Shown one piece after another: positions 1 to 11,435 of a stretch of 64,000 nucleotides of DNA; within the stretch, counting starts at the first letter, position 1, and the number at the start of each line of letters is the position of its first letter. The DNA is taken from assembly GCA_014529385.2 (NCBI GenBank), contig CM043959.1, forward strand, positions 57,888,753 to 57,952,752. The letters run 5' to 3'. This DNA comes from Adiantum capillus-veneris (Eukaryota; Streptophyta; Polypodiopsida; Polypodiales; Pteridaceae). The notes beneath the pieces were generated by a model, which saw only the letters and a program-made list of their open reading frames with translations, did no database searches and was not told the origin of the DNA. A program made the translations under genes and the position numbers.

Positions 1-3000
1 CCACCGAGGAAGAGAGATCCGAAGCGAGGTTGGCTTGCAGTGGTGGTGGAGCCGGGATGTTGGTATCCATTGCAATAGAGAGGGTAACCCAAAGTTTGTA
101 CGGTGTCTGAATGTGGAGGTATCGGGGGTCGTTGGGTAAGGGTGAAAAAAGAGAAAATATTTGCGCATCAATTTTGCATGAATGTGCCGGGGCATGTTGC
201 CAAGGTCATGAATAGTTGCCGAAATGGGCAGGGTGAGTAGGGTTTATAGTGTAGGTGTCTGTGTGTGCTAAGGCGCAATTAAGGAGGTAGAGCAGAAGGC
301 GGGGGTTTGCTCTTCGTTGGTAGGGGCGGTGAGGTTTAATAAGGCTTAAAGTGGCTAGCTTAAAAACTTGAAAGTGAAGCGATGAAGAAAGTGGTGCTGT
401 GCATCCGGCTCGTGAGGGAGAGAGAGCGTGCGCTAGGCGATTGTTGTAGATGCAGCGAGCATAGCAAGGAGGAGATTGTAAGCATTGAGGCTGTATGATG
501 AGGGTTAAGCTTATAGAGCGGAGATGTAACGGGGATTGTGTGGTGCTGAGGCTGAACCGCAGTAAGACCGTAAGCGGAGCAGATTGGGGTTGTCGTAGGC
601 AAGCCGCAAGTGGAAATAAGCACAACGCTAAAGCTATGGAAGCCATAGCAAAAGTCGAGGTCCGACTATGTAGTGCTCTAGGTTAGTAGGAAAAGATAAT
701 GGTTAGTTTGTGCTAGGTAAGGAAAAGAGAGGAGCCCAACCGTGCTACCGACGGGACGCCCGATATCTAGGGAGAAGGGTGGAGAGACGTTGTTATCCAA
801 GCAGGGAAACAGAAAAATAAAGCGACGTACGTTATCCGAGATGGGAAACAGGAAAATAAAGCAACATACGCTATCCGAGCAGGGAAACAAAAACAAAAAC
901 ATGGTTTAACAAGAAGCTTGGTTTAAAAAGAAGAGAAACTCAAGCATTAAGGGTGTGGGCGTATAAGAGTGTAGCGGCGCAAAGCCATAAGGGGTACAAT
1001 CTACTAAACTTTTTGCTTTGTCAGCTCTTGTGCTTGTAGTTTATTTGCAATCATTGATTAAGAATTGTGTACATATTTAAGCTTAACTATTTACTGATAA
1101 CTCTACATCTACATAGGCAAAACAGTAGAAACTCCTTGAGGTAAGGCCGTAGCGTCGCTGTACTAGAGGGTATCAAAACAGACAACCTCTTGAGTTATGT
1201 AGTGTCTTTTGAAATGGAGAAGTAGTATCTTTTGAAACGGAGAAGTAGTATCTTTGATCTGTAGGGTAGATATTGAGTATAGTTGTATATATTCAATAAA
1301 AAACCACACTTTTGTGGAAAGTCAAAAAGGGTTAATAAAAGCTTACAAATAGGTCTCTCGAGAGTACAAATGGCGGTGTATTAGAAATTTAGAATTGGCT
1401 AGCAAAGCTCAAAAAACGAACGCGATCTCTGATTCTGCACAAAAGAAGGTGCTCATCCATGCCTTTGAATCTTTTATCACCATAGGCGTCGTTTTCCTCA
1501 TCGAATGCCCATGCAGACACGATATACAACTTACACACAATATTGGACACAGCTTTGGTCAAGCCAGCCTGAAAGCTTCATGTCACTTTGTCCCTTAACA
1601 CCTTGCCGTGCTCCTCCATATTGGTGCGGCTCCTTGTACGACGTCTACGGATGGCCCATAGATCTTGGTCTGCTTTTGTTTTAACAAATAGCAGGGGTGT
1701 GTGATATTCCCGAGCTAGACTTGCAATCTTGTAATCAATCTCCAAGAGCCAGATCACATGAGGGTTTGATTTTCAAAATGTTGGCAATGTGTTGCCAATT
1801 TTTCGGTTTCACATGGAGTGTTTCCCCTAAATAGTTGGCAACATGTTGCTAACAAGTTCCCAAACGGCTCCATGCCCAAGGGGTAGAGCAAGGCTTCCCG
1901 ATCCCTTGGGGATCTTTGTCGTATGGTTTTTGTCGACTTTGGCTTCACCGGAGCTCCATTTGGCAATTTGTCGCTCTAGAAGCACCCGTGGTTGCATTTA
2001 CATGTCTTCGATGACTTGTGGTGGTCTACCACCATAGGACTTGGTTGTTGATGGTCTAGGAAAGCCGCTTGTGAAGTTTGGTGGCAAACGGACATGCGGT
2101 TTTTCCGCGAGAGCTATTTGACTCTTTGTGTGTCTGATGCCGTTTCTGAAGTTTAGTGCCGCTTCGGGTCACCTTTTGGTCATGTGGGCTACATAGACTT
2201 GTCGAGCATGTCGAGATGCTCCTACCCATGAATTTTGGTAGCATTTGGGCGCCTCTCCGGCGATTTCCCATTTGGTGGCCTCTTGCGGGATTCTAAGAAT
2301 TAGGGTTTTTCCCGATGTTTTTCTATTGCCTTTGGGCATCCAAGACTGGTCTCCTATGCTAGGATAAGCTATCGATGAAGTCTCATTGCTTTTGGGTTAG
2401 CCGTTAGGTGGCCACTTCTAGTTGTAGGTCTCTTCTGCCCGCTTTCTGTGTGAACACTACGCTAGTTTTCGCGACAAAACGACAAACATGCGCGAAAAGT
2501 TCAAGGTGGTGAGCCTACCTCTCATGTTTGAAGCCCGTCGGGTAGTTGTCCGCGTCGTAGAAGCTGCTGAAAGTTCCGTTCGCTCTAGGTGGCAGAAGCT
2601 CTCTCTCAAAGGTCAATAGTGGAAATGAGCTAAAAATGAAGTGAAAATTTCTTATAATGGAGGTCCCCGAACCACTTTTCATGAAATTTGACATGTGCTC
2701 CCAACTTCTTGAGAGATGCGGTTTAGGCTCAAAAATTTCTTGATTTGGACTCCATTTGCAGTGTTTACCAAAAATTTAGCATTTCAGTCAAAATCTGGCC
2801 AAAACACGCTTTCCGCTCCAGTCTCATAATTGCACCCCCACTGTACCATAGGTTTTCCTATAGTCACTGATTATCCCCATATTTTTTGTTTTTCATTACA
2901 ATCGTTTTTCACCTGCTTTTTGTATTTTTGAAGTTTTTCTGCCGAAAATTAGCAAAATTAAAAGGAAAATAGTAAATCAAACCCAAAAAATCCCCAAAAA

Positions 3001-3290
3001 TCATAATAAATAAAAAACATCACCACAAAACGTTATATACACTCACATGCAATTTTTATGGCCGGCTTTCTCCGTTTTACCATATTTTGTCCGAAAAATG
3101 GCTATTTCTACTTATATACATACACCTAGGGGCTTGATTTGGCGTTTGGCCCTGTATACCTATAGATTCATGTTGTATAAGGGCATATGTACTTGGGTTA
3201 GCCCAAAAAATTTCGCAATCAAACAACAACCCTTAAAAATAGTCGAAAATCATGCCCTTTTTTGCTCTTTCTGCCATTGGGTCCGCATTT
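1..3290. other. Gene-free stretch with minor tandem repeats
   Basis: I recognise no gene here. ORFs on both strands are short and lack known motifs. A 39-bp unit is repeated about 2.5 times at 792-890 (units begin GTTATCC) and a 23-bp unit (AGTATCTTTTGAAA...GGAGA) about 2.3 times at 1201-1256. The stretch lies on the 3' side of the minus-strand gypsy element and may contain its 3' untranslated region or the missing LTR. I found no copy of the right-hand LTR (TGTTGGACGG...) in it. Confidence 0.5.
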
Positions 3291-3478
3291 GAGAATGCCT
3301 CCCCCTCTCCTAGCCGGAGTCCTCCCGGACGACAAGGTATCGCCTCAGAGTATTGGTCGTGCACGGGTTGATAAAATTGTGCTAATGCTTGGCCTTGTAA
3401 TGTGGCCCTATTCTATGCATACTCGGCCAATGCATGGAAAAATTAATGTTGTGCAAGAGAAGGGTGTAAGCAAGATGC

Positions 3479-4162
3479 TTATTGGCATTCGCCGTCGAGG
3501 GTGCCTGTTTGGTGTTGATTTGTTGGGTAGAGTTTCTTTGCAAGTAAAAGTTGTAACTCTACTACTCTTTGTTTGATTGTCTTTCTTGCAAAAGTCGGTT
3601 GCTTTGCCGCTACTGTTGATATGGCCGTAGTCATCTCCTTGGAGAGAATTTTCATGGCGGAATTGGCCGTAGACCTTGTCTCTTTTGCTTTCCATTGGTA
3701 GCGTTTCTTTGCCGGTTTTTGTAGGTTTCTTGCTACTGCCTTGGTTGCCATTGTTTGGTTGTTGATGGGCAACCACATAAATCGGTTTGTTGGTTTTATA
3801 TGCAGTTGTCTGCCTTCCGATGTTGCTTGTACTGAAGGGAGGTCCTTTTGCTTCGGTTTTAGAATCCAAATGCGAGTCTCATTTGAGTTATTGCTGAGCA
3901 TTTTCTTTGGGATCCATATCTGTTTTATTCCCTTGTTTTTTGGTTGAACTATCTGCTTCGGTTGAATTCTTCCGTTGTATTGTTTTTTGTCTGCCATGTC
4001 ATTTCTATCCTTCCGCACCCATATTTGTTTTTCTCTTTTTGGTAACTCTGATCTTTTCACTGCGGTCGGTGACTGGTCATACCTGTACTGAACATGGTTG
4101 GCAGTTTCCTGTTTGCTTTTTGGTGACACCCTTGCTTTTGGCTTTTTATCCAGTGATTGCAT
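3479..4162 (-). CDS. Basic 3' ORF of the gypsy element with W-K repeats
   Basis: A 227-residue, lysine/arginine-rich reading frame downstream of the second retropepsin. Loosely repeated short blocks around a tryptophan recur along the protein (KQIWVRK, KQIWIPK, RIWILKPK, FMWLPI, YQWKAK). Similar K-W-K strings occur in basic linkers of plant retroelement polyproteins, so nucleic-acid binding is a reasonable inference; no catalytic motif is visible. It follows the 4173-4532 frame almost directly. It may be the continuation of that protein after a frameshift rather than an independent gene, and the start codon is uncertain. Confidence 0.4.
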   Translation of the reverse strand: MQSLDKKPKARVSPKSKQETANHVQYRYDQSPTAVKRSELPKREKQIWVRKDRNDMADKKQYNGRIQPKQIVQPKNKGIKQIWIPKKMLSNNSNETRIWILKPKQKDLPSVQATSEGRQLHIKPTNRFMWLPINNQTMATKAVARNLQKPAKKRYQWKAKETRSTANSAMKILSKEMTTAISTVAAKQPTFARKTIKQRVVELQLLLAKKLYPTNQHQTGTLDGECQ

Positions 4163-4172
4163 TGCCTGTTAG

Positions 4173-4532
4173 CTAATTATTTGGGGACTGCTGAGCAAAG
4201 GATATCACCTGTTGTTCTTGTGCCTGTTGAATTTTGATTGCATTCGCATTCCAATCTATCTGCACATTGTACTCTTTTTGCCAAGGTTGTCCCAACATCA
4301 TGGAATGTTGTGTGCTTTCATCCTCCACCACATAGAATTTGTGTGGGTAAATATATTGATATACTTGTACGTGCAATATAGTCCAACCCAATGTTTTCAA
4401 CAAATGTGATGTACTACTTTCCAGCACTTGTGGAGTAGGATGAAGTTGACCTGTGGGCTCGAGCTGTTTGTATAATCCGTAAGAGATCAAATTTGTTTGA
4501 GCTCCAGAATCAAGCAATGTCGTCGATTCCAC
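4173..4532 (-). pseudogene. Second retropepsin-like domain, downstream of integrase
   Basis: A 119-residue frame starting with the aspartic-protease signature LLDSGAQTNLIS. It continues to a C-terminal MLGQPW...IDW block, which matches the FLG/W-IDW end of retropepsins. The last part of the upstream integrase frame (RINAIRLMNFEEDTVEPII) reads like the segment normally placed just before a protease, so a 1-nt shift around 4530 probably separates what was one IN-PR protein. The canonical gypsy protease is already present at about 9.19 kb (ILDSGAG), so this copy is extra and in an unusual place. It could alternatively be the remnant of a second element inserted end-to-end, but no RT follows it. 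Confidence 0.7.
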
Positions 4533-5359
4533 TTATTGCTACCCACTTTGATTGCAATTATTGGCTCCACTGTGTCTTCTTCGAAATTCATTAGTCGAAT
4601 GGCATTGATTCGCAATGGTGATCCACATTGTTGTTGTTGTCGTAGAAGCCTTCTTTTTGCAATGCGTTCTTTTGCTTCTGCTTGAGCTTCTTCTCGTACC
4701 CTTTGTTTCTCCTTCATTCGTTGTTTTCCTTGATGGAGTTGTTGAAGCATATCTTGTGTTAGTGGTAAATGATATTTCTTCAACTGACACCCACTAATCC
4801 AATTTCGCGTTTCTTCTCCTGCTAATGTAGCAATCTTGACAGCTCCGCTTTGTGATAGATCACTAATCACAAAGGGTCCCATCCCTCGCTTTTTAAGTTT
4901 CTTGGCATGTTGCTTCAAGGTATAAACAAGTACATAATCACCTGTTTTGAACTCTTTCGTGCGCACATTCTTGTCAAAAAACTCCTTTTGCCTTCTCTTT
5001 TTAGCATAGATCGAAGCTACAGCTCTCAAGCGAAGTTCATCTAGCTTTTCAAGTTCATCTATTCTTGAAGAGAGCTCATGCCCTATCCATTCTAAGCGTT
5101 TCGCTACTCGTAGAGTTGGAATTAAAAACTCTATGGGTAATATAGCATTTAGGCCAAACACCATGTTGTACGGTGTCGTTCCTATCGATGTTTTGTAAGC
5201 TACCCTGTATGCCCATAGTGTTGAGTGTAGTTGCTGATCCCAGTCAGTTCTTGACTCTGATACAATTTTAGTGAGAACTGTGCATAGTGTTTTATTTGTG
5301 GCCTCAGCTTGTCCATTTGCTTGTGGATGATATGGAGCAAATTTCCTATGTATGACCAT
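4487..5359 (-). pseudogene. Integrase, C-terminal part of core and tail
   Basis: This frame continues the integrase core with PYHPQANGQAEATNK, which holds the catalytic glutamate of the DD35E triad. It then runs through the usual plant gypsy IN tail (WAYRVAYKTSIGTTPYNMVFG, then GDYVLVYTLKQHAKKLKKRGMGPFVI). A glutamine/arginine-rich extension follows (about residues 205-250) and leads into the second retropepsin. The frame differs from the preceding integrase piece at 5386-5763, so one frameshift near 5360-5386 breaks the enzyme just after the second catalytic aspartate. Confidence 0.85.
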
Positions 5360-5385
5360 GAATTCCTCTAGCAGATATTCAATGA

Positions 5386-5763
5386 CTACAGATGTGTTCC
5401 ACGATCACTGACAATTTCTATTGGTAAACCGTATCGTACAAAAACATTCTCATACAAAAATTGTGCAGTGGTTCGTGCATCTGCTTTTTTTGTTGTCTTG
5501 ACTTCCGCCCATTTTGTGAGATAGTCCGTAGCCACAATGATATATTGGGTATGGGTGCGATATGCAGGGGGTGAAATAGGTCCCACAAAATCAATGCCCC
5601 ATTTTGCAAATGCCCTTGCTCCCATCATTGGCCGTAGTGGCATCTCATCTCTCTTAATCGGCACCTTGGTGCGCTGACATGCGTCACAACGCTTTACAAA
5701 CTCTTCAGCATCCATATGTAATGTAAGCCACCATATTCCTGCGGTTAAGACAATTTTTACCAT
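5386..5763 (-). pseudogene. Integrase core, first half (zinc end, D and D)
   Basis: Contains the C-terminal half of an integrase zinc-binding domain (CDACQRTKVP). The core catalytic aspartate follows in KWGIDFVGPI and the second in IVSDRGTHL. In an intact enzyme it would continue into the 4487-5359 frame. The N-terminal histidine half of its H2C2 domain is at the end of the 5785-6585 frame (LEHAHSGIS), again across a break near 5764-5785. Confidence 0.85.
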
Positions 5764-5784
5764 CTTATCGCCTAAAAAATGGCC

Positions 5785-6585
5785 TCAACTTATTCCACTA
5801 TGTGCATGTTCTAGAATCAGCAGGTATTCATTTTCACTTGCACAGATTCTAAGTTGATTGTCCTTTCCTCGCTTATAGAGTTGGTTCCCAATTAACTGAA
5901 AGTCACGAGCCTCCAGCTCTATAGCACTTTTTCGTGCTCTTGTTATGTTTTCAGGAAACGTCCTTGTGGTTAAGAAATCAATGATATATTGACTCCATGC
6001 AGGTGCAATGTTTACCTGAAATAGTGTCGCGTGATTCTCTGGTCGTTTGGCACTACATATAGTACAATTGGTAACATAAGCATGTGTGTCTCTGTACATA
6101 GTTGGCCAATAAACCCCTAACTGTTTCAGTCTCTGGTGTGTTTTCACTACTGAACAATGAAATGCACAATCTTGGACATGCGCTTCTTCAAGATAACACT
6201 CAAATTTCTCTTGATCTATACATAATCGTAGAATTTGGTCTGATCCGAGATGATACAGCCGTCCTGCAATCAATTGGTAGTTTTTTGTTTGTCGAATTGT
6301 TTGTTGTTTGGATCCGTCTTCTGTGTTATCAAACCTACCTCCAAAGGAAAGAATGCTAACAATTTCCTGAGACCATTTGGGTATCATTTCAATATTAAAA
6401 AGATAAGCATATGGTATGCCATCATCTACTCCTTCAGGAGCTTCTCCGTTGTGTATCCTTGAAAGATGGTCTGCCTGTAGATGAGTTTTACCCTTTTTGA
6501 CTACCACTCTGAAATCAAACTCTAGCAATATAATAAACCAGCATACAATTCTCCCTGTATTGCATGGTTTATTTACCAGATACAA
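5785..6585 (-). pseudogene. RNase H C-terminus plus an extra H2C2 zinc domain
   Basis: The first 60 residues carry the end of the retroelement RNase H and connection (YLVNKPCNTGRIV...FIILLEFDFRVVVKKGKTHLQADHLSRI). A complete H2C2-type block then follows: EAHVQDCAFHCSVVKTHQRL...WPTMYRDTHAYVTNCTIC. After a linker (PAWSQYIIDFLTT), a second copy of the pre-H2C2 segment (FQLIGNQLYKRGKDNQLRIC...LEHAHSG) begins and continues into the integrase frame. The element therefore encoded two successive integrase zinc-binding-like segments. Confidence 0.75.
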
Positions 6586-6688
6586 ACTTGTTTGCGAGCA
6601 AATAATGCCGAAATTTCTTTACAACATAAATCATTCCTAACCCCTCTATTTTGGTGTTTGTGTAGTTCTTTTCCGCACTGTTTAACTG

Positions 6689-7207
6689 TCAGCTTGCATA
6701 ACAAACTAGAAAATCCATTGTTCCGTCTCCAGGTTGAGCCAGAATACTCCCGATTGCATATGCAGAAGCATCAATGTGAACATGGAATATCTTTTCCCAA
6801 TCCGGTGCTTTAAGTACAGGTGTTGATACAAATTTTTGTTTCAGATTTTGGAATGAAGTTTCACACTCCTCAGTCCAATCAAAATTGACTAGCAAACGAT
6901 ACAGAGGTTGTGCGATGACTGCATACATATATATGAATCTTCGATAATACCCGCAGTGTCCCATGAAGGATTGCACTTGTTTCGCATTAGTAGGCATGGG
7001 CCGGTCTACTATGACCTTTATTTTGTCTAGGTCTGTGGTTATGCCATTTCTTGAGACAATGTGTCCTAAGATGCGGCCTTGCCTAACCATGAAAATACAC
7101 TTTTCCGGGTTAAGACAAATTCGATATGTTTTGCATTTTTCAAATACCTTTTGCAAATGGTCAATATGTTCCTCTCGTAGAAGAGGGTGTAAACAAAGAT
7201 CATCCAT
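6689..7207 (-). pseudogene. Reverse transcriptase, YMDD motif onward, and RNase H start
   Basis: Starts at the RT active site (IYMDDL); the catalytic aspartates are retained. RT thumb motifs follow (CLNPEKCIFMVRQGRILGHIVS, then VQSFMGHCGYYRRFI). The RNase H start has its first catalytic aspartate in HVHIDASAYAIGSILAQ. It is in the same frame as 7214-7981 and is separated from it only by one in-frame stop immediately before the active site. Confidence 0.88.
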
Positions 7208-7213
7208 GTATAT

Positions 7214-7981
7214 TTATAATAATATTCTCAGGTATTCTTTGAACGCGTGCGTCATTAACCTTTGAAAGGTAGCTGGGGCATTAGTTAAGCCAAAAGGCAT
7301 AACACGATACGCATAAATTTTCCATTCTGTGGCAAACACTGTTTTGTGTTGATCCTCTATTGCAATTGCCAATTGGTTGTATCCTGAAAACCCATCTAGA
7401 AAGAAATAAGCCCGTTTCCCAGCCACCCTCTCAAGTGCATGTTCTGTGATTGGCAAGGGATAATTATCCCTTATGGTGGCTACATTTACCTTTTTGAGGT
7501 TTACACACACTCGCAGTCTTCCGTTCTTTTTGGGGACTACCACAATGGGTGACACCCAATCTGTATGTTCGATTTCATAGATAAATTCAACATCCATCAG
7601 CTTGTCAATCTCCTCTTTTATTCGTTTAGCAAATGTTTCATTATATGTATAAGGACGTTGTTTGCTAGGTTTTGCATCTGATTTCAAAGGAATTGTATGT
7701 TGACATATCGATGGATCAACTCCTTTGAGGTCTTTGTAGGACCATGCAAACACATCTTTATACTTCTTGAGAAGTTGTGTTAACCGTTCTTCTTCTTTAG
7801 GCTCTAAATCTGTTGCTATATAGACCGGCTGAGGCTTCTCACCTGGTCCCGCGAGGTCTATCCGTTTTGCATTTTCCGGCCCATAGTAAGATTCTTGGTT
7901 TGTTCTTTCCCTGGCTGGTGGTGTCATTATGATTTTTTTGTTCTGGATGGTGAATTTTTGATAGTGTGATGGTACATTCAT
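7214..7981 (-). pseudogene. Reverse transcriptase, fingers and palm
   Basis: A 255-residue frame with classic Ty3/gypsy RT blocks: HTIPLKSDAKPSKQRPY, then WVSPIVVVPKKNGRLRVCVN, YPLPIT, YFFLDGFSGYNQL and RVMPFGLTNAPATFQRLM. It ends (KEYLRILL) at a stop directly before the YMDD box in the next frame piece. Residues 1-90 form the usual linker between protease and RT. This is among the best preserved parts of the element. Confidence 0.9.
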
Positions 7982-8197
7982 GTTTCCTTTTTCTGACTCC
8001 CCTTTACCATCACTATCTCCCTTAGTAGTCCATTCCTTTCATAAAGACTGTTTCAGTTCTTGGTATTTCTGTTTACACTCCATTTTGGTCCACTCTTGGT
8101 CTTTCGTTGTTTCTTTCTTTTATTTTTGAGATTTTTGTGATTTTGTTTTTGTTTTAGCTTTCCGTACTTGTCTTCTTTCCTCTCGCTTTCCTTTTCC

Positions 8198-9195
8198 TCA
8201 AACTTTTGAGAATCTTCCTGATATTTGATCTTTTACACAATCCCCTGCTTTTACAAGCATCAGATAGTGTTTACCTTTTATCGTGGGCATCAGGTTCTCT
8301 CTCGCTTTGTTTCCTGCTCGTTTTCTCCTATAGCATTCCTGGCGTCTAGGGTGCTGATTAGCAAAATCATAAAACTTGATATTCTCTGTTTTCCCCCCAC
8401 GCTCACTTGAATTGTCTGAACACTCATTATCTGCATCATTATTTACTCCCAGATGCGCAGAGGAGTTATAAAACTCTTCTTGTTCTGGTGGTTCTACCAT
8501 CTCATCTCCTCCTGGTATAATGCTTACCATGTAATAGGATAGCACATCATAGCCATCCTTATCGCAAAATTTTGTTGTTGGATTATGTGTAATGGTACAG
8601 ACATCCAATGTTGCTAGTATGTGTTCCCATTCTAGAGGTTCCAAGGCATCTTCAGGAAAAGGTTTCGGAATATAATCCTTATCGTTAATCGCTCTTTCTA
8701 AGACGCATTCCTCTCTTTTTAAGCTCCCACAATGTGAAGCTCCGCACATCCATAGCTCTTTTTGTTGCCCTAACCATGTTGGGAGTTCCGATCGTGTGAC
8801 TGTAGGTGAATCAAACTCTTCCACTGGTGTCTGGTTCACGTCTTTGTAACTATGGTCTTTTAAGTGAATTTTGGTTGTTGTGTCACTATGTTTGAGGTAT
8901 ATGTGGTCGTAACCCCAATCCTGGACCATCTTTAATTGTCGCATGAATGGTCGATGATCTCATAATTGTTCTTTTTGTCGAAATCAACTATTGCAAATGT
9001 ATGCTCATACTCAATTCTGCATGAAGTGACAATCACTTTTTCTAAGAGTCCTAGAGGCTTCTCCATGAACCCATCTGCCAATTGCAATTTCATTCTGGTA
9101 GCTCTCAAAGCTGGTTTTCTCCATTTTTTCCAGATTTCCTTGGTGGCTATAGCAACCCCTGCTCCACTGTCAAGAATGGCTTTGGAAACTACTCC
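8198..9195 (-). pseudogene. Canonical retropepsin and PR-RT linker
   Basis: The protease begins just after the stop at 9196. In that frame one reads AILDSGAGVAIATKEIW, the DSGA active site, then KLQLADGFMEKPLG and TFAIVDFD. A 1-nt deletion near 8945 moves the reading into the 8198-8944 frame, which opens with MRQLKMVQDWGYDHIYL, the usual 'FMRQLKMVQDWGYD' end of this protease. Residues 60-248 are a charged linker without catalytic motifs. A stop near 8198 separates it from the RT frame. Confidence 0.8.
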
Positions 9196-10548
9196 TTAGA
9201 ATTCTACTGGTAGCGTGGTGTTTCCATATTCTCCCTCGCAATACTCTCCAACCTTGTTTAAAGGTATTGGCCTAGTATTTAGTTGAGGCCTGTCCAATTC
9301 TCTGATCCCTTCCTGAAGCTTCAAGGTGGGGTCTTTCACTCCAAATTTTTCTAGGCATTTGCCTATTGTGGTCCACATGTTTGGTCGTAACCTTAGGAGT
9401 TCGGCTAATGTGATTGTGCATGCCACCGGGGTGGACAATAACTCAATCAACCCTTGTGAATCCATCACTTTGTTAGAAGAAAGTCTTTGAAATGGAATTG
9501 CTCTCACCTCCGACTTGGCTTCATACTCTCCTAGGTAAGAGGGTAGAGTTTTCAGCGAGTCTGGTTGGCTGTACCCCAAACTAATTGATCCCTGGTCTCC
9601 TCCTTGTGAATGTATATCAAAGTTCATTTGTGATCTTGCCTCAAATTCTTCAATAGGAGGTAAGATCTCATTTTTCTCTTTTCTCGTGCTATTCATGTGG
9701 GAACTTGCCATGTTAGCTTCGTTGGCCTCACGGATTTGCTTCCACAGATCATCCAGACCGTTACAATCCTTACCCATTTCTGCCAATGTTTTAGGGTGGA
9801 ACCGGTCACTTGCCTCATCTGTTGTATTTGGCACTATAATAGGCTCTCCCCTGGACTCATAGGCATTCGTGAGTCTTTCCTTCATTTCTACTTGTTCCTC
9901 TAAAGTTGGTTTGATAGGGGTTGGAGCTGGTACTTCATGTCCATTTGCAGGTTTACCAAGCGGGTTTTCTATCAAAGATTGAGCTATTTCAATCATCTTT
10001 CTACACATTTCCAACCTCTGTTTTTCTATTTCAGCATATGGATAAGTCATCCATCTTTGCTCTTGGGTTTGGTTTTTTTTTAGTCTGGCTTCATAAGATT
10101 TTAGAAGTGCATCTAACTGCTCATTTACCTTGTCTACCAGTATTGATCCTCCTGATCTTGCACTTTTGGGTTCTTCTATTTCCTTGGGTGCTATGGTTGC
10201 CGCAGTGTGTGAGCTTAGGCTAGCAAGATCCTCTAACCGCTCTAATCTATCCTTTGTGTGTTTTAACTCCTCGGAGAGAGCAGTTTGCTCTCGTTCTTTC
10301 CTGGCTTTCATACGCGCCTTTCTAGCTTTCCAAGTGCTTCTCTGATTTTTCATTTCTGAACTTGGGACGTCGGTTTTTGGCTCTTCAATTATGGGCTCGT
10401 TCATCATTCTTTGAGCTTGGGCTCGTGTCACTGCCTGAATAGGTATGATCGTCTCGTTTTCTGACCCTCCACTCGAAGGCACTGTTTCCAACATGTTCAA
10501 GGTAGTTTTTTCTCCTTTGCTCGGGTTCTTAGGGCAATCAGGAATCAA
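9196..10548 (-). CDS. Gag-Pol linker ORF, 450 aa
   Basis: A long open frame between the zinc knuckle and the protease. Residues 25-110 are highly charged and helical (AQAQRMM..., KARKARMKARKEREQTALSEELKHTKDRLERLEDL), suggesting a coiled coil. The rest is a hydrophilic region ending NTTLPVEF, one stop codon upstream of the protease DSGA. I know no enzymatic domain in it. In large plant gypsy elements this is the poorly conserved gag-PR spacer. Confidence 0.6.
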   Translation of the reverse strand: MIPDCPKNPSKGEKTTLNMLETVPSSGGSENETIIPIQAVTRAQAQRMMNEPIIEEPKTDVPSSEMKNQRSTWKARKARMKARKEREQTALSEELKHTKDRLERLEDLASLSSHTAATIAPKEIEEPKSARSGGSILVDKVNEQLDALLKSYEARLKKNQTQEQRWMTYPYAEIEKQRLEMCRKMIEIAQSLIENPLGKPANGHEVPAPTPIKPTLEEQVEMKERLTNAYESRGEPIIVPNTTDEASDRFHPKTLAEMGKDCNGLDDLWKQIREANEANMASSHMNSTRKEKNEILPPIEEFEARSQMNFDIHSQGGDQGSISLGYSQPDSLKTLPSYLGEYEAKSEVRAIPFQRLSSNKVMDSQGLIELLSTPVACTITLAELLRLRPNMWTTIGKCLEKFGVKDPTLKLQEGIRELDRPQLNTRPIPLNKVGEYCEGEYGNTTLPVEF

Positions 10549-11423
10549 ATGAGTAACTCCACACTCGATGAATATGCGTTGACTCTAATGATTTCATCAT
10601 GAGGACAATCTCTTAGCCAATGGTCTCCACCACACTTGTAGCAGGGTCCTTTAGGCTGTGGAGGTGCTCCTTGAGCTCCTCTTTGTTGGTATCCATGTCT
10701 CTGTCCGCCCATGCCTCCGTTGGCTATGAACAACAATGTTCGTTCATCTAAGCTATATCTTCCTTCTCCTGCTGCTTGCGCAGCTGTTGGTGGTCATGCA
10801 CCTCCCATCACGCTCCATAATTCTGGTGTTGAGGGTTCTTTTGGTGGATAGTAGACACGATTTTCCGCATATCCACTGGGATCGTCATAATATGCATGCA
10901 TAGGCACCAAAGCCTTCTCTTCTGATTTGGTTACTGTTGGTGTGTATCTTATGCTGACTGGTCGTAATCCTGGTAGGGGTGGTTGTTGCCCCAACACTGG
11001 TTGTGGTCTTTCTACACCTACACGTCCTGGTAGGTTGCCTACTTGATACCTAGGCATCGGTGGAACTTGAGGAGAAGGTACCTGAGCTTGGGGAGCGTAA
11101 GGTCTCTCTCTCACATATCACTTGTTATAATAACATTCCTCTGTCCCATGGTTTGTCCATTTTTGTTCAATAGCACACCACTTGGGCTGTTTTGCCTGGG
11201 GTTTGGCGTACAAGTTAATCTTTTTTAGCACTTCCTCTACAAGCTGCTCCTTGTTTACAACTACTTCTCCTTTTGGTGTTGTCTTAGAAGACTTGCTTCC
11301 ACTTTGTTGTGAAGATGAATCGTCATCAAGATCCTTGAACTCACCCTCTTTGTAGACCGCACAATTGTCTACAAGGTAAAGAGCCTCCTTGGTTAACTCA
11401 TTCAATGTCATGCTCCTTTTCAT
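10545..11423 (-). pseudogene. Gag C-terminal part with zinc knuckle
   Basis: Three same-frame pieces (11423-11118, 11114-10794, 10736-10545) separated by in-frame stops. The last carries the nucleocapsid zinc knuckle CYKCGGDHWLRDC (CX2CX4HX4C), which binds RNA in retroelement particles. The middle is proline/glutamine rich; the first has an acidic serine run and a KKINLYAKPQAK segment. All are in the frame of the upstream gag, so one ancestral gag protein is implied. Confidence 0.75.
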
Positions 11424-11435
11424 ATGTAAGTCCTT

